Of a stretch of DNA of 64,000 nucleotides, positions 32,957 to 42,403 are shown piece by piece. Source of the DNA: an uncultured Eubacteriales bacterium (lineage in GTDB: Bacteria > Bacillota > Clostridia > Oscillospirales > Oscillospiraceae); assembly GCA_900315595.1 (NCBI GenBank), contig OMZQ01000013.1, positions 1-64,000 of the forward strand, read 5' to 3'. Both the position numbers and the translations under genes were made by a program. Position 1 is the stretch's first letter, and the number at the start of each line of letters is the position of its first letter. The notes beneath the pieces were generated by a model, which was given only the letters and a program-made list of their open reading frames with translations, did no database searches and had not been told where the DNA came from.

Positions 32957-33496
32957 TCACTTTCCCTGCAGGAAGCTCGTGAAGGCTGCCTTGACGGCCT
33001 CGTTGTCGTCGGAGACCAGCAGCACGGCAAAGGAGCCGCTGGAGAAGACGGTCCCCGCTTCGACCTTTTCGCTCTGGGTCGGGTCGTAGGTGGCGTAGAG
33101 GCTGGCGCGCTGCGTCAGATGGGCCTTGAGGCTCGCCTCGGCGGCGGGCAGGTCGGCGCTGTCCTTGACGCGAATGACTGCGATCTCGTCGGCGTTGCCC
33201 GCGCCGTTGGCGGCGTAGGCCAGGAAAAACTGCGATACCTTTTCATAGTCCAGATCGGAGAGGTAGGCGAAGTCCGCCTCGGCGCCGTCGTCTGCGCTGG
33301 AGACGTAGCTCATCTCCCCGAAGGTCGTCGCACCGAGCATGGCCCGGCTGAGGTCGTACATGCTGAGCTGCTCGGCGGGCGTTTCCGTCGTCTGTGTCGG
33401 GGGGACCGTCGTCTCTTTTGAGGCAGTCCGTCCGCCGCAGGCGCAGAGGCCCAGGACAAGCAGGGCGGCCAGCAGGAGTGCATACAGGTTCTTCAT
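32957..33496 (-). CDS. DUF4358-type lipoprotein
   Basis: The 179-residue product starts MKNLYALLLAALLVLGLCAC, a lipoprotein signal with Cys18-20 at the lipobox. The extracytoplasmic domain has IAVIRVKDSADLPAAEASLKAHL, typical of DUF4358. Function unknown. The start at 33496 is chosen for the signal peptide; the frame runs on to 33580 but lacks one there. The ATG shares a base with the stop of the transglutaminase gene, so the two are translationally coupled. Confidence 0.8.
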   Translation of the reverse strand: MKNLYALLLAALLVLGLCACGGRTASKETTVPPTQTTETPAEQLSMYDLSRAMLGATTFGEMSYVSSADDGAEADFAYLSDLDYEKVSQFFLAYAANGAGNADEIAVIRVKDSADLPAAEASLKAHLTQRASLYATYDPTQSEKVEAGTVFSSGSFAVLLVSDDNEAVKAAFTSFLQGK

Positions 33497-34719
33497 CAGC
33501 CGACCCCCCATTCGCCGTCTTCCCCACTGTCGTCCACTTCGCCAAAGACGTCCGTGACGGCATCGTTGATCTTCTCCCAATCCACATCGGGCTCATCTGT
33601 GGGTTCGTCGCCCGAATCATCGTCCCAGGTCTGCACAAAGACGGCAAGCACGTATTCGCCGTTTTCATCCAGGTTCCACTGGTAGTCGAAGTTATTCACG
33701 TTGAACTCGTTCGTGTTCCAGATCGCCTCGCTGATGCGGTCCATCATGGCAGAGGCCGTCGGCTCGGTCTGCGCGTCGATCTTCTTCTCAAAGGTGCAGC
33801 TTGCTGCGGTCTCGCGATTCTCGATCATATCCCGGACGAAGGCGGGGATCGCGTAGATGTCCTCGATCGTGTGCCGGTTCATCAGCGCAGGAGAATACTT
33901 GATCCCGGTGGCTGCCGGGAAGAAGTCCATGTTCCACTCATGGCCGGAAGCGGCAGCCTGGTCGTTCATGTTGAAGTTGGCGTAATTGCCGTTATCGGAG
34001 TCCATGTAGCAGTCCACGTGATACCAGTCGCCGTCGAGGTTGACCAGGTCCCAGGAGTGGATGCGGTCCGAGGAGTGGATCACCATGCACTCAATGCCCA
34101 TCATCTGCATGAACAGGCGGAAGGTCGTGGCATAGCCGACGCAGACGGCCTGGTGATTTTTGAGCACGCCGTACGGATTGTCCACGCCGTCGCCGGAGGT
34201 GGGGATGACGGTCAGCAGGCCGGTGTCGTTGGTCAGCTTGGTGGTGAGCCATTTGTAGACGGCCTCTTCCTTCTCATAGTCGGTCATGCCGTCGGTGATC
34301 ACCTTGCTGAGCACGTTCTTGGCCATATCCAGCGTCTCCTTGTCGCGGTCGGAGAGCTGGGAGGTATCGCCGGAACGGTAGGCGTCGGAGATCTGTTTGG
34401 TGGAGCGGATCGTATATTCGCCCGCGATGACTACGTCGTCCTCAGCGGCAACGTCCTCGCTGGAGCTGTCAACCAGCTTCTTCAGCAGGGTATCGTAGGC
34501 TTCATTCTGCTTTTGCAGCTCCGCAAGGATCGCGGAGGAATCGGCCAGCTTCTCCTGCATTTCGGCCCGGGCAGCGTTTTGCTCCTGAACCTGTTTCAGC
34601 AGGTCGGTGACACGCCAGCCGAGAAAGCCCATCCCGCCGACACTGACGAGGATGGAAAGAATGAGCAGCACGGCAATCAGGCCGTGGCCGCCGGAGCGTT
34701 TGGTTTCTTGTTCAGACAT
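33496..34719 (-). CDS. Membrane-anchored transglutaminase-like protein
   Basis: The 407-residue product has an N-terminal membrane helix (GLIAVLLILSILVSVGGMGFLGW), a coiled-coil stretch (VQEQNAARAEMQEKLADSS), and a transglutaminase-like domain (about 165-265). Its catalytic Cys is in QAVCVGYATTFRLFMQMMG, with His in RIHSWDLV and Asp in WYHVDCYMD. The C-terminal tail is acidic. Such secreted domains crosslink or cleave peptide bonds in wall proteins. AGAAGG precedes the ATG at 34719; the in-frame start at 34737 is less likely. It precedes the DUF4358 lipoprotein in one operon. Confidence 0.82.
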   Translation of the reverse strand: MSEQETKRSGGHGLIAVLLILSILVSVGGMGFLGWRVTDLLKQVQEQNAARAEMQEKLADSSAILAELQKQNEAYDTLLKKLVDSSSEDVAAEDDVVIAGEYTIRSTKQISDAYRSGDTSQLSDRDKETLDMAKNVLSKVITDGMTDYEKEEAVYKWLTTKLTNDTGLLTVIPTSGDGVDNPYGVLKNHQAVCVGYATTFRLFMQMMGIECMVIHSSDRIHSWDLVNLDGDWYHVDCYMDSDNGNYANFNMNDQAAASGHEWNMDFFPAATGIKYSPALMNRHTIEDIYAIPAFVRDMIENRETAASCTFEKKIDAQTEPTASAMMDRISEAIWNTNEFNVNNFDYQWNLDENGEYVLAVFVQTWDDDSGDEPTDEPDVDWEKINDAVTDVFGEVDDSGEDGEWGVG

Positions 34720-34799
34720 GATAATACCTTCTTTCATAACGGTCAGGCAGTTAGCCCGTGTTTAGGACGAAACGGACGCCGAAAGGTTCCTTGATTTTT

Positions 34800-35345
34800 C
34801 TATAAAATCGGAACGACGCCGTAGCAGACCACGCCGAGCGCGGCGGCAAGGCCGATGACGGCAGGGATCGAGCATTTCCGGGTGCGGAGCAGGACGAAGC
34901 AGAGGACCGCGATGCCCAGAGCCGCAAGGTCCAGGCGCCGTCCGGGGAGAATGCTGCTCTGAAACAGGGTCACAAGGACGCCTGAGATCATGGCAACGCA
35001 GATCGGCTTGACGACCCGGAGAACGCGCTGCATGACGGGGTTCTTTTGAAACCTGGTGAAGAAGATCGCCACGACCAGGGTCAGGGTCAGGGCCGGAGTC
35101 AGGACGCCCAGAACGGCCACCAGACCGCCGACGAAGCCCGCGGTCTGGATCCCGGCGAAGGTCGCGCAGTTCACACCCAGAGAGCCCGGCGTCATCTCCG
35201 CGATGGCGATCAGATTGGAGAGATCCTCCGCCGTCATCCAGCCGTGGCTGCCCATCTCCTCCATGATGACCGGGACCATGGACATCCCGCCGAAGCTGGT
35301 AAAGCCGACCTTGACGAAGGAGAGAAAGAGCTGAAGGTAGATCAC
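34800..35345 (-). CDS. Chromate transporter family protein, second subunit
   Basis: The 181-residue half-size ChrA protein has about five membrane helices and the family signatures FVKVGFTSFGGMSMVPVI and LSNLIAIAEMTPGSLGVNCATFAG. Half-size proteins work as a pair. It overlaps the first subunit by 4 bases. These proteins export chromate or related oxyanions; in gut Clostridia the natural substrate is unclear. Confidence 0.88.
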   Translation of the reverse strand: MIYLQLFLSFVKVGFTSFGGMSMVPVIMEEMGSHGWMTAEDLSNLIAIAEMTPGSLGVNCATFAGIQTAGFVGGLVAVLGVLTPALTLTLVVAIFFTRFQKNPVMQRVLRVVKPICVAMISGVLVTLFQSSILPGRRLDLAALGIAVLCFVLLRTRKCSIPAVIGLAAALGVVCYGVVPIL

Positions 35346-35962
35346 GGCCTGCCTCCCTTCCGCTCCGTCACGGCCTTTGCGCCGACCCAGAGCAGGGCCA
35401 GCAGGACGCCGCAGGCGATCATCAGAATATTGCTCACGCCCGTAAACAGGCAGAGCAGGAAAGCCGCGCCGCAGATCAGAACGGTGATCTTGTCCTTCAA
35501 AGCGTCCTTGCCCATGTTCCAGACCGTGCTGGCGATGATCGCCACGACCGACGCGTTGACGCCGCGCATGGCGGCGGCGAACCAGACGTTTGTTTTGATC
35601 GCCTCATAGAAATAGGTCACAAGGCTCAGAATGAAGATCGCCGGGAGGGTCAGGCCGACGACGGCGAGGATCCCGCCGAACACGCCCGCGAGCTGGTAGC
35701 CAACGAGCATGCTGACGTTCGTGATCATCACGCCCGGAACGGATTTTCCGACCGTGGTCAGCTCCAGGACGTTCTCTGAGGTCAGGAGCTTCCGTTTATC
35801 CACGTATTCCTCCTCGAGCTGGAGCAGGATGCTCAGTCCGCTGCCGAAGGTAAAGCAGCCCATTTTGAAAAACGTGCCGAAGATTTGAAGCAGCAGCTTC
35901 CATCGCGGCACGGGGGGCTGCTCGGACACCTGCGGCCTTTCTGTCTGTTCGTCCGTTCTCAT
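35342..35962 (-). CDS. Chromate transporter family protein, first subunit
   Basis: The 206-residue half-size ChrA protein has FGTFFKMGCFTFGSGLSILLQ, ENVLELTTVGKSVPGVMITNVSML and about five membrane helices. It begins MRTDEQTERPQVSEQ, a short hydrophilic lead. It is coupled to the second subunit by an ATGA-type overlap. Its own consensus promoter lies just upstream. Confidence 0.88.
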   Translation of the reverse strand: MRTDEQTERPQVSEQPPVPRWKLLLQIFGTFFKMGCFTFGSGLSILLQLEEEYVDKRKLLTSENVLELTTVGKSVPGVMITNVSMLVGYQLAGVFGGILAVVGLTLPAIFILSLVTYFYEAIKTNVWFAAAMRGVNASVVAIIASTVWNMGKDALKDKITVLICGAAFLLCLFTGVSNILMIACGVLLALLWVGAKAVTERKGGRP

Positions 35963-35996
35963 CTTGTTTCGTCCCTTTCAACGGAATTGCCGACCT

Positions 35997-36025
35997 ATTA
36001 TAAAAGCGAATGCCGCTCCTGTCAA
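35997..36025 (-). promoter_or_regulatory. Consensus promoter of the chromate transporter pair
   Basis: Minus strand: TTGACA (36025-36020), 17-bp spacer, TATAAT (36002-35997). Confidence 0.9.
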
Positions 36026-36059
36026 GCAGAATCGCTCTTCCGATCCAAAAACGCGGGAA

Positions 36060-36086
36060 ACGCCCCGGCCACGCGGGCCGGGGCGT
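36060..36086 (-). terminator. Terminator of the sulfatase gene
   Basis: Minus strand: ACGCCCCGGCC (36086-36076) pairs with GGCCGGGGCGT (36070-36060), followed by TTCCCGCGTTTTT. Confidence 0.7.
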
Positions 36087-36119
36087 CCGGTCGCGGCTGA
36101 ACGCCGCCTGTATTCGTGC

Positions 36120-38615
36120 CTAATGCGCTTCCAGCTCCGGGATGAGCTGGGCGACGAAGTAAGCGAGCTGACCGCGGGTCATGCCCGCCGCCGTGATCTC
36201 CTCGCCGTTTTTGGCGGCCTCGGCCACGGTGCGCTCCAGGGCGGCGCGGGTGAAGGCTTCCGGGTCCTCCACCCCGACGCAGACGGCGGCGCGGCGCATC
36301 ATCTCCGAAATCTGCTCCAGATTCAGGATCTTGCCTCCGTCAAACGTCTGTGCGCCGTCGATCAGGCCTGCGGCCCAGGCGGCGGAAACGCATTTGCCCA
36401 TCGAGGTCGTGAGCGAGACGTCCTGGAAGGGTATGTCGGCCACCGGCTCCAGCTTCAGCAAGCGCGAGAGCATGGCGACCTCGGCGTTATACTGCGCGGG
36501 ATTCTCGCCGTAGAAGAGGCCGTCGCTCTTGCCGGTGATCGCCCCGCGCTGGGTCAGATCGTTGACCGCCTGCTCGTACCACTTGTCTACGGTATCCAGA
36601 TACATGGAGCGGGTCACGTTGGAGGACTCGGTATCCGCAAGGCCGAGCGTTTGGAAGGCGAAGCGGTAATAGTCGTTTTCCTCCGTCTGCTCGCCGATCG
36701 TGAAGCAGTTATTGACGGCGCCCATGATCCGATCGAAGTATTCGTCGGACCGCTCGGATTCCGGGCAGAACCAGTCCACGGTCTCGGTGGTGCTGTCATA
36801 ACGGACCTTTGTATTGACAAAGCTGCCGTTTTCCAGAATCGCCACGTGCTCGGCGTCGGAGAAAAGATCCGTTCCGGTCAGAAGGCGGGAATCGTATTTC
36901 AGACCGAGCAGGTTCAGAACGGTGGGCAGGATGTCCTGGGTGCAGCAGTAGTCCTCCACCTCGACGGTTTCCATGCCGCCCTTCCAGATGGTACAGAAGC
37001 TGTGGTATTTCCAGAACGGGTTTTCCGAGGCCTCCGCGCCGGCGAGGCCGGCGTAGTCGTCTTCGAGCAGGCCGTAGGGATAATGATCGGCGGTTAAGAC
37101 AATGACGGTCCGATCCAGGATCCCTTCGGCCTCCAGACGGTCCACCAGGCAGGCGACTGCCTTCTCCAGCTCAAGCTGACCGGCCAGATAGGCCTTTACT
37201 GCGCTGCTGCCCTTGACCCCGGCGACTGCGTCACGGTTTTTCGCGGCCATTACGTTTCCGTCGAAATCGTACGGCGCATGGCCGGAATACGACATATAGT
37301 GGACGACGAAGCGATCCGCATGGACGTATTCGTCCATCGTCTTCTCCATCATCTCCAGATCGGAGGTTGGAAGTGTGCGTTCCATATCCAGACCGCAGCC
37401 GATGGCCTTGAAGTCATAGCCGAAGTTCGGGAAGACGTTGATGCGGTTGTAGAAGGTTCCCACGTTGTTGTGATAGGCGAACGCCTTCGCGCCGGTCTGA
37501 TCCGGGAGGGCTCTGCCCAGAACGTAGGGGTAATACTTATCCATGGAGGACGCCAGGCTCAGGGATGCGCGGCTGGGCATCAGGCCGGAGATCATGCAGT
37601 ATTCGCCGTTCGAGGTGATGGCCGGGAAGCTGTTATAGAAGTTTTTGAGCACGATGCCCTCATGGGTCAGGCGGTAGAGCGTCGGGGTCAGCTCCGGGTC
37701 GATCATATACAGGCAGGCGCTCTCGCAGCAGATGTCGATCACGCTGCAGCCCTCGAAGAGGCCGGTATAGGCATTCTGATTCGTGGGATTCTTCTGGGCG
37801 AAATAGCGGCTGAGCTCCCGGCGCGCCTCGGTGTCGGCAGCCGCTTCCAGCGCGTCAAAATCCAGGTCAGGGTCGGCGTTCAGGGCGGTTTCTGCCGAAT
37901 GAGGGCCGGAAAACTGCGCGGAGGCGTCAATCTGGGCTTTCGGGCGGAAGCAGAAGTCATAGAGATCGACGGCCTGTGCCGTGATGAGGCCGAAGTAGGC
38001 CGTCCGCCGGGACATACCGGTGCTGCTGCTCGTCATCGCGCGCTTTGCACCGGGAGAGAGCTGCATCGGGACCACGGAGCAGGCGGCAAAGACGGCCGCG
38101 AACAGCAGAAGCAGCCAATTACACCGTTTGCCCTGCCCACGACTCAGCCACCCGGCCCGCCGACGCAGGAGATAAAAGGCCGGGATCGGCAGGAAGTAGA
38201 GAACGATCAGCGGCAGACAGCTCAGGATGGCATGGAACATGACAGAATAGAAGCCGTTGATCGCCTCGCCGCCCATCGAGACCACGGAGGCGGGCATCAG
38301 GTCGGAAAAAATCCGGAAATAGACGGTCTGAACGCTGAAATGCAGGCCGACTACGGCAAGCAGGACCGTGGTGAGGACAGCGTTGACGCGGGGGCTGTGG
38401 GCGAGCTGCGTCACCAGCGTCAGCAGGGCGGCGACAGCCAGGGTAAAGCCGACCGCAAACAGAAGCTGCGTGTTGAACGAAAAGACAAACAGGTGCAAGG
38501 CAAGCTCGCAGATCAGCAGAACGACCGCAAAAAACGCGAAGCGCAGGGCGGTCCGGCGCGGCGTGCCCGGAAGAAAGCCGGAAGCTCCGACGGAAGAATC
38601 TTTTGTCCGTTTCAA
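36120..38615 (-). CDS. LtaS-like sulfatase with C-terminal SLH-like region
   Basis: An 831-residue membrane enzyme. Five predicted helices fill about residues 25-190. An extracellular sulfatase domain (about 260-600) follows, with nucleophile Thr in AITSNGEYCMISG, metal-binding HYMSYSGHAPYD, and the family Asp-His in VIVLTADHYPYG. The C-terminal ~110 residues (IPFQDVSLTTSMGKCVSAAW, AGLIDGAQTFDGGK, ISEMMRRA) look like one or two SLH repeats. LtaS-type enzymes move glycerol-phosphate onto lipid-anchored polymers; here the SLH-like tail may hold the domain at the wall. A paralogue lacking that tail is at 54613. Confidence 0.82.
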   Translation of the reverse strand: MKRTKDSSVGASGFLPGTPRRTALRFAFFAVVLLICELALHLFVFSFNTQLLFAVGFTLAVAALLTLVTQLAHSPRVNAVLTTVLLAVVGLHFSVQTVYFRIFSDLMPASVVSMGGEAINGFYSVMFHAILSCLPLIVLYFLPIPAFYLLRRRAGWLSRGQGKRCNWLLLLFAAVFAACSVVPMQLSPGAKRAMTSSSTGMSRRTAYFGLITAQAVDLYDFCFRPKAQIDASAQFSGPHSAETALNADPDLDFDALEAAADTEARRELSRYFAQKNPTNQNAYTGLFEGCSVIDICCESACLYMIDPELTPTLYRLTHEGIVLKNFYNSFPAITSNGEYCMISGLMPSRASLSLASSMDKYYPYVLGRALPDQTGAKAFAYHNNVGTFYNRINVFPNFGYDFKAIGCGLDMERTLPTSDLEMMEKTMDEYVHADRFVVHYMSYSGHAPYDFDGNVMAAKNRDAVAGVKGSSAVKAYLAGQLELEKAVACLVDRLEAEGILDRTVIVLTADHYPYGLLEDDYAGLAGAEASENPFWKYHSFCTIWKGGMETVEVEDYCCTQDILPTVLNLLGLKYDSRLLTGTDLFSDAEHVAILENGSFVNTKVRYDSTTETVDWFCPESERSDEYFDRIMGAVNNCFTIGEQTEENDYYRFAFQTLGLADTESSNVTRSMYLDTVDKWYEQAVNDLTQRGAITGKSDGLFYGENPAQYNAEVAMLSRLLKLEPVADIPFQDVSLTTSMGKCVSAAWAAGLIDGAQTFDGGKILNLEQISEMMRRAAVCVGVEDPEAFTRAALERTVAEAAKNGEEITAAGMTRGQLAYFVAQLIPELEAH

Positions 38616-38686
38616 TCGTTTCCCTTCCTTTCAGCGGGGCCGTCGGCGTGGGGCTCCGCAGGGTTGTTTCTATCATATATTTCAAT

Positions 38687-38714
38687 ATTTTATCACAAAC
38701 CGACGGCTTGTCAA
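38687..38714 (-). promoter_or_regulatory. Promoter of the 36120 sulfatase gene
   Basis: Minus strand: TTGACA (38714-38709), 16-bp spacer, TAAAAT (38692-38687). Confidence 0.75.
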
Positions 38715-38859
38715 GCAGAATCATACGCCGGGGAGCGAAGCCGGGCGGTAACAGTTCAGCCCCGCGGAATGAGAGCGGCCAGTGAGTGACCAGTCACCAG
38801 TCACCAGTCAGGAGGGCAGAAGCGGCGGTGCTGCCGGTTTGCCCGGGCACCGACAGAGC

Positions 38860-39023
38860 CTTCGCCCCTTGGGGAGAAGGTGCCGAGCGCAGCGAGGCGG
38901 ATGAGGGGGCATTCCGACAAGCTGACCGTTGGAATTACGAATCTGTCATCGATACGCCCCCTCATCCGTCATCCGGCTTCCGTGAGACGCCGGATGCCAC
39001 CTTCCCCCCGAGGGGGGAAGGCT
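38860..39023. repeat. Pair of inverted dispersed repeats
   Basis: The right arm (38945-39023) is identical over 79 bases to 46013-46091. The left arm (about 38860-38915, AGCCTTCGCCCC...GGATGAGGGGGC) is a diverged inverted copy. Each contains a GGATGAG...CTCATCC-type and a CCTTCCCCCCGAGGGGGGAAGG palindrome. This is a dispersed intergenic palindromic repeat of the sort common in gut Clostridia. The rest of 38616-39173 holds no gene. Confidence 0.8.
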
Positions 39024-39173
39024 TTTCGCGCGGCAAACCCCATTTCGTTGGGCCGCAGAGCTGTTACGCTGCGCGGGCAGGAGCATGAAAAACCCGTTTC
39101 CCCTCTTCCCTTTTGTGGAAAACCGTGCTATAATAGCAAGGTTTCAAAAAAATGATCCACGGAGTGCTTCAAC

Positions 39174-40580
39174 ATGCAGAAATATACAAAGGCTGAGCTG
39201 TTCGAGTCTGTGCCGGTGCCGCGTGCGCTGGCGGCGATGGGGATCCCGACGATCATCAGCCAGCTCATCAACCTGATCTACAACATGGTGGACGCCTTCT
39301 TCATCGGGCGTACCGGCAATTCCTATATGATGGCGGCAACCACAGTCACGCTGACGCTGACCATGATGAACGTCGCCTTCTCGAACCTCTTTGGCGTGGG
39401 CGGCGGCTCGCTGATCGCAAGATTGATGGGCGTCCACCGGGAGGAGGATGCGAAACGGGTCAGCGCCTACAGTCTGCGCGGATGCCTGCTGCTGAGCGTG
39501 AGCTGGTCGGTCGTGATCGGCGTGTTTCTGGAGCCGATCCTTCGCGTCCTCGGCGCAAGCGCGAATACGCTGGAATTTGCCAAGCAGTATTCGATCCTCG
39601 TCATCGTGATCGGCAGCACGCCTGCGATCCTCTCCCTGACCCTGGCCCACCTGCTGCGCAACACCGGGTATTCCAGCCAGGCCAGCTTCGGTCTGAGTCT
39701 GGGCGGGGTTCTGAACATCGCGCTCGACCCGCTGTTCATGTTCGTGCTCCTGCCCAGGGGCCAGGAGGTCATCGGCGCTGCCCTGGCGACGCTGATCTCC
39801 AATGCCGTTGGCTGCGGCTACCTGCTGTTTGCCTTCGTCCAGGCGCAGAAAAAGGCTCCGCTGAGTCTGAACCTGCGCCTGGCCCGCGGGCTTGACCGGG
39901 GCCACGTGCGGAGTCTCTATACCGTCGGCGTTCCCTCCGCGATGCTCACCGGCCTGTTTGACCTGGCGAGCATCAGCGTCAACATCCTCGCCGCAGCGCA
40001 CAACGATCTCGTTCTGGCGGCGATGGGCATCGTCATGAAGGTCGAGCGGGTGCCGAACGCGATCAACGTCGGTCTCTGCCAGGGCATGCTGCCGATCGTG
40101 GCCTACAACTATTCCTCCGGCAATCACGCCCGGATGAAGCAGGCCATCCGCACGGCGCGGCTCTACGGGATGGTCGTCTCGGCGGTCGCCATCGTCCTGC
40201 TGGAGCTTTTCGCAAAGCCGGTCACAAATCTGTTTTTGTCCACCTCCGGCAAGGACGCCGCAGACGCGATCCGGACCGTGGGCTTCGCGGCGCTCTTTCT
40301 GCGCATCCGGGCCGCAGCCTCGCCCTTCCAGTTCACGAACTACCACACCTCCTTCTGCATGCAGGCGATCGGCGACGGGAAGGCGACCCTGCTTCACGCA
40401 GCGGTGCGGGAGCTGGGGTTCTACATTCCCATTATGATCCTGCTGGACCGGATCTTCGGGGAAAACGGCCTTGCCGCCGCCCTCCCCGTGGGCGAATGCC
40501 TGGGCGCGATCTTCGCGCTCTGGCTCCTGCATCGGATCTTGAACCGGAAGCGGGAAAGCGGCCCCGCGGAACGCGCTTGA
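39174..40580 (+). CDS. MATE family efflux transporter
   Basis: A 468-residue protein with twelve predicted membrane helices. MGIPTIISQLINLIYNMVDAFFIGR is the MATE start, and a repeat-like second half begins at LDRGHVRSLYTVGVPSAMLTG. MATE pumps export cationic or hydrophobic compounds using Na+ or H+ gradients. GGAG precedes the ATG. A TATAAT box at 39129-39134 is the likely -10. The compound exported is not evident. Confidence 0.92.
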   Translation: MQKYTKAELFESVPVPRALAAMGIPTIISQLINLIYNMVDAFFIGRTGNSYMMAATTVTLTLTMMNVAFSNLFGVGGGSLIARLMGVHREEDAKRVSAYSLRGCLLLSVSWSVVIGVFLEPILRVLGASANTLEFAKQYSILVIVIGSTPAILSLTLAHLLRNTGYSSQASFGLSLGGVLNIALDPLFMFVLLPRGQEVIGAALATLISNAVGCGYLLFAFVQAQKKAPLSLNLRLARGLDRGHVRSLYTVGVPSAMLTGLFDLASISVNILAAAHNDLVLAAMGIVMKVERVPNAINVGLCQGMLPIVAYNYSSGNHARMKQAIRTARLYGMVVSAVAIVLLELFAKPVTNLFLSTSGKDAADAIRTVGFAALFLRIRAAASPFQFTNYHTSFCMQAIGDGKATLLHAAVRELGFYIPIMILLDRIFGENGLAAALPVGECLGAIFALWLLHRILNRKRESGPAERA

Positions 40581-40588
40581 CAAAACGC

Positions 40589-40617
40589 TTGCATTCCATG
40601 CGCGCTTATGCTATAGT
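40589..40617 (+). promoter_or_regulatory. Promoter of the exonuclease gene
   Basis: TTGCAT (40589-40594), 17-bp spacer, TATAGT (40612-40617). Confidence 0.7.
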
Positions 40618-40648
40618 AGATTGGATTTGAAAATTAGGAGAGATACAC

Positions 40649-41614
40649 GTGGAATATATTGTTCTGGATATGGAGTGGAACCAGCCGTGGCCGGGTTCTT
40701 ACGCCGCCCAGCGGGTGCTGCCCATCCATATCAGCGGCGAGGTCATCCAGATCGGTGCGGTGCGGATGCTGGAGGATCAGACCATCGCCGATGAATTTCA
40801 GGTTCTGATCAAGCCCAAGTTTTTCCGCCGCCTCAACAGCCGCGTGGCAAAGCTCACCGGCATCCGCGAAAGCCAGCTCAAGGCCGAAGGGCTTTCCTTC
40901 GACGAGGCGATCAACGAATTCTATAACTGGTGCGGAGACGACTGCGTCTTTCTGACCTGGGGCTTCGACGACATTCCCCTGCTCTCCGCCAACATGATGC
41001 TCAACGGCTACGACCCCGTCTGGGTTCAGCACTGGTACAACGCGCAGATGATGTTCAACGCCCAGACCGGCAGCGGCAACAACCAGAAGGCCCTCTCCAC
41101 GGCCCTGGAGATGCTGGACATCGAGCCGACCCGTCAGGCGCACGACGCCCTGGGCGACGCCTTCCACACGGCCCAGATCTGCGCGAAGCTCGATCTCAAA
41201 AAGGGCATCGCCGAATATCGCGGCTCCCTGCGCGAGCATGAGGACGGTCTGCACGGGGCCCAGGTCCCCGGCTGCGTCAGCCGACGCGTCTTCCACGACT
41301 ACGAGGACAAGTCCGCTGCGATGGGCGACATGGGCGGCAAGGAAAATCTCTGCCCGGTCTGCGGCAAGGTGATGACCTGCGCCGGCTGGCACACCCAGCC
41401 GGGAAGACGGTATCTGTCCAAGAACACCTGCCCGGAGCACGGGGAGTACGTGGTCCGCATCCGCTTCGAGCATGACCCAGACGGCAGTCTCAAGGTCTGC
41501 CGTCTGGTCTACGACCAGAGCTCGACCCTTGCGGCGAACTTTGACGCCGAGGTCGAAAAGAAGCCCCGCCGCAAGCCCCGCCATCGCAGAAGGCGCACGA
41601 CGGCGATCACCTGA
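40649..41614 (+). CDS. DEDD-type 3'-5' exonuclease-domain protein
   Basis: The 321-residue product has an RNase T/DNA polymerase III epsilon-like domain (about 1-190): Exo I LDMEWNQP (catalytic D and E), Exo II region FLTWGFDDIPLL, and Exo III HDALGDAFHTAQI (DEDDh His-Asp). A Cys-rich segment follows (CPVCGKVM, then NTCPEHGEYVVRI), likely a zinc ribbon, then a very basic tail (KKPRRKPRHRRRRT) that could bind nucleic acid. It starts at GTG 40649 after AGGAG. Such proteins trim DNA or RNA 3' ends; the exact substrate is unknown. Confidence 0.88.
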   Translation: MEYIVLDMEWNQPWPGSYAAQRVLPIHISGEVIQIGAVRMLEDQTIADEFQVLIKPKFFRRLNSRVAKLTGIRESQLKAEGLSFDEAINEFYNWCGDDCVFLTWGFDDIPLLSANMMLNGYDPVWVQHWYNAQMMFNAQTGSGNNQKALSTALEMLDIEPTRQAHDALGDAFHTAQICAKLDLKKGIAEYRGSLREHEDGLHGAQVPGCVSRRVFHDYEDKSAAMGDMGGKENLCPVCGKVMTCAGWHTQPGRRYLSKNTCPEHGEYVVRIRFEHDPDGSLKVCRLVYDQSSTLAANFDAEVEKKPRRKPRHRRRRTTAIT

Positions 41615-41664
41615 AACGCAGATCAGCACGGCAAAAGAAACTCCTCCCCGCTCCAACTTATTTA

Positions 41665-41693
41665 TTGACTTTTTCAGGAAATCGGAGTATGAT
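41665..41693 (+). promoter_or_regulatory. Promoter of the zinc-ribbon gene pair
   Basis: TTGACT (41665-41670), 17-bp spacer, TATGAT (41688-41693). Confidence 0.75.
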
Positions 41694-41735
41694 AGAAGTG
41701 TCAAACGACACCCACTTTTTTGAAGGAGGATTCTT

Positions 41736-42350
41736 ATGTTCTGTGAAAAATGCGGTACCCGCGTGGACGACGGTCAGCCCTTCTGCCCGAACTGCGGCAA
41801 CCGGCTCGGCGCTGCTCCTGCGGCTAATCCGGTGAATGCGGCTCAGCCCGTTCGTGCGCCCCGCGCTGCGCTTCAGGGCAGCATTTTGGGCATTCCGATG
41901 AACAAGCTGCTTTTCGCCGGCGGCGCCTGCTTCCTGTCTCTGCTTGGCATGATCATGTCCTGGTGCAAGCCCCTTGGTCACTCGGAAAGCGGTCAGCATA
42001 TGCATTTCACCCTTCCCGACGTTGGCGGCGGCTGGCTGATGGTCATCACCACCATGCTTGCCACTCTGACCATTGCCGCTCTGGTGCTTTACCTGATGGG
42101 CAAGGCAACTGACAGCAAGATCCTGCTCTTCTCCGGCTGCGCGGCCGGTCTGATCTTCATCCTTCTGGTCATCAAATGGATTGCCGGCGGCTCTCTGTTC
42201 AGCAGCCTCGGCGATATGCTGGGCAGCTTCTTAGGTGACGAGCTCAGCATTTCTCTCCATCTGTCCGTTGCCGGCTGGTTCATGTTCTTCTCCGAGCTCG
42301 GCGCTGCCGCGCTCTCCATCCTGGGCTTCCTCCAGGCGAAGAAGAACTGA
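41736..42350 (+). CDS. Zinc-ribbon membrane protein, first paralogue
   Basis: The 204-residue product has an N-terminal zinc ribbon (CEKCGTRVDDGQPFCPNCG, four Cys) and a Pro/Ala linker, then four predicted membrane helices. No enzyme motif. The first ~27 residues are identical to those of the next gene, which lies 53 bases downstream; the rest diverged, so this is a duplicated pair that kept the ribbon. GGAGG precedes the ATG. Such YIP1-like or zinc-ribbon membrane proteins are of unknown function. Confidence 0.8.
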   Translation: MFCEKCGTRVDDGQPFCPNCGNRLGAAPAANPVNAAQPVRAPRAALQGSILGIPMNKLLFAGGACFLSLLGMIMSWCKPLGHSESGQHMHFTLPDVGGGWLMVITTMLATLTIAALVLYLMGKATDSKILLFSGCAAGLIFILLVIKWIAGGSLFSSLGDMLGSFLGDELSISLHLSVAGWFMFFSELGAAALSILGFLQAKKN

Positions 42351-42403
42351 TTCGCATCCGTTCCCGGTACATATTTATCACTACGTAGAATGGAGGAAAC
42401 ATC

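Noticed and set aside
38860..39023. Repeats near 39 kb as a CRISPR array
   Set aside because: Only two arms in opposite directions plus one distant copy; no array of repeats and spacers and no cas genes.
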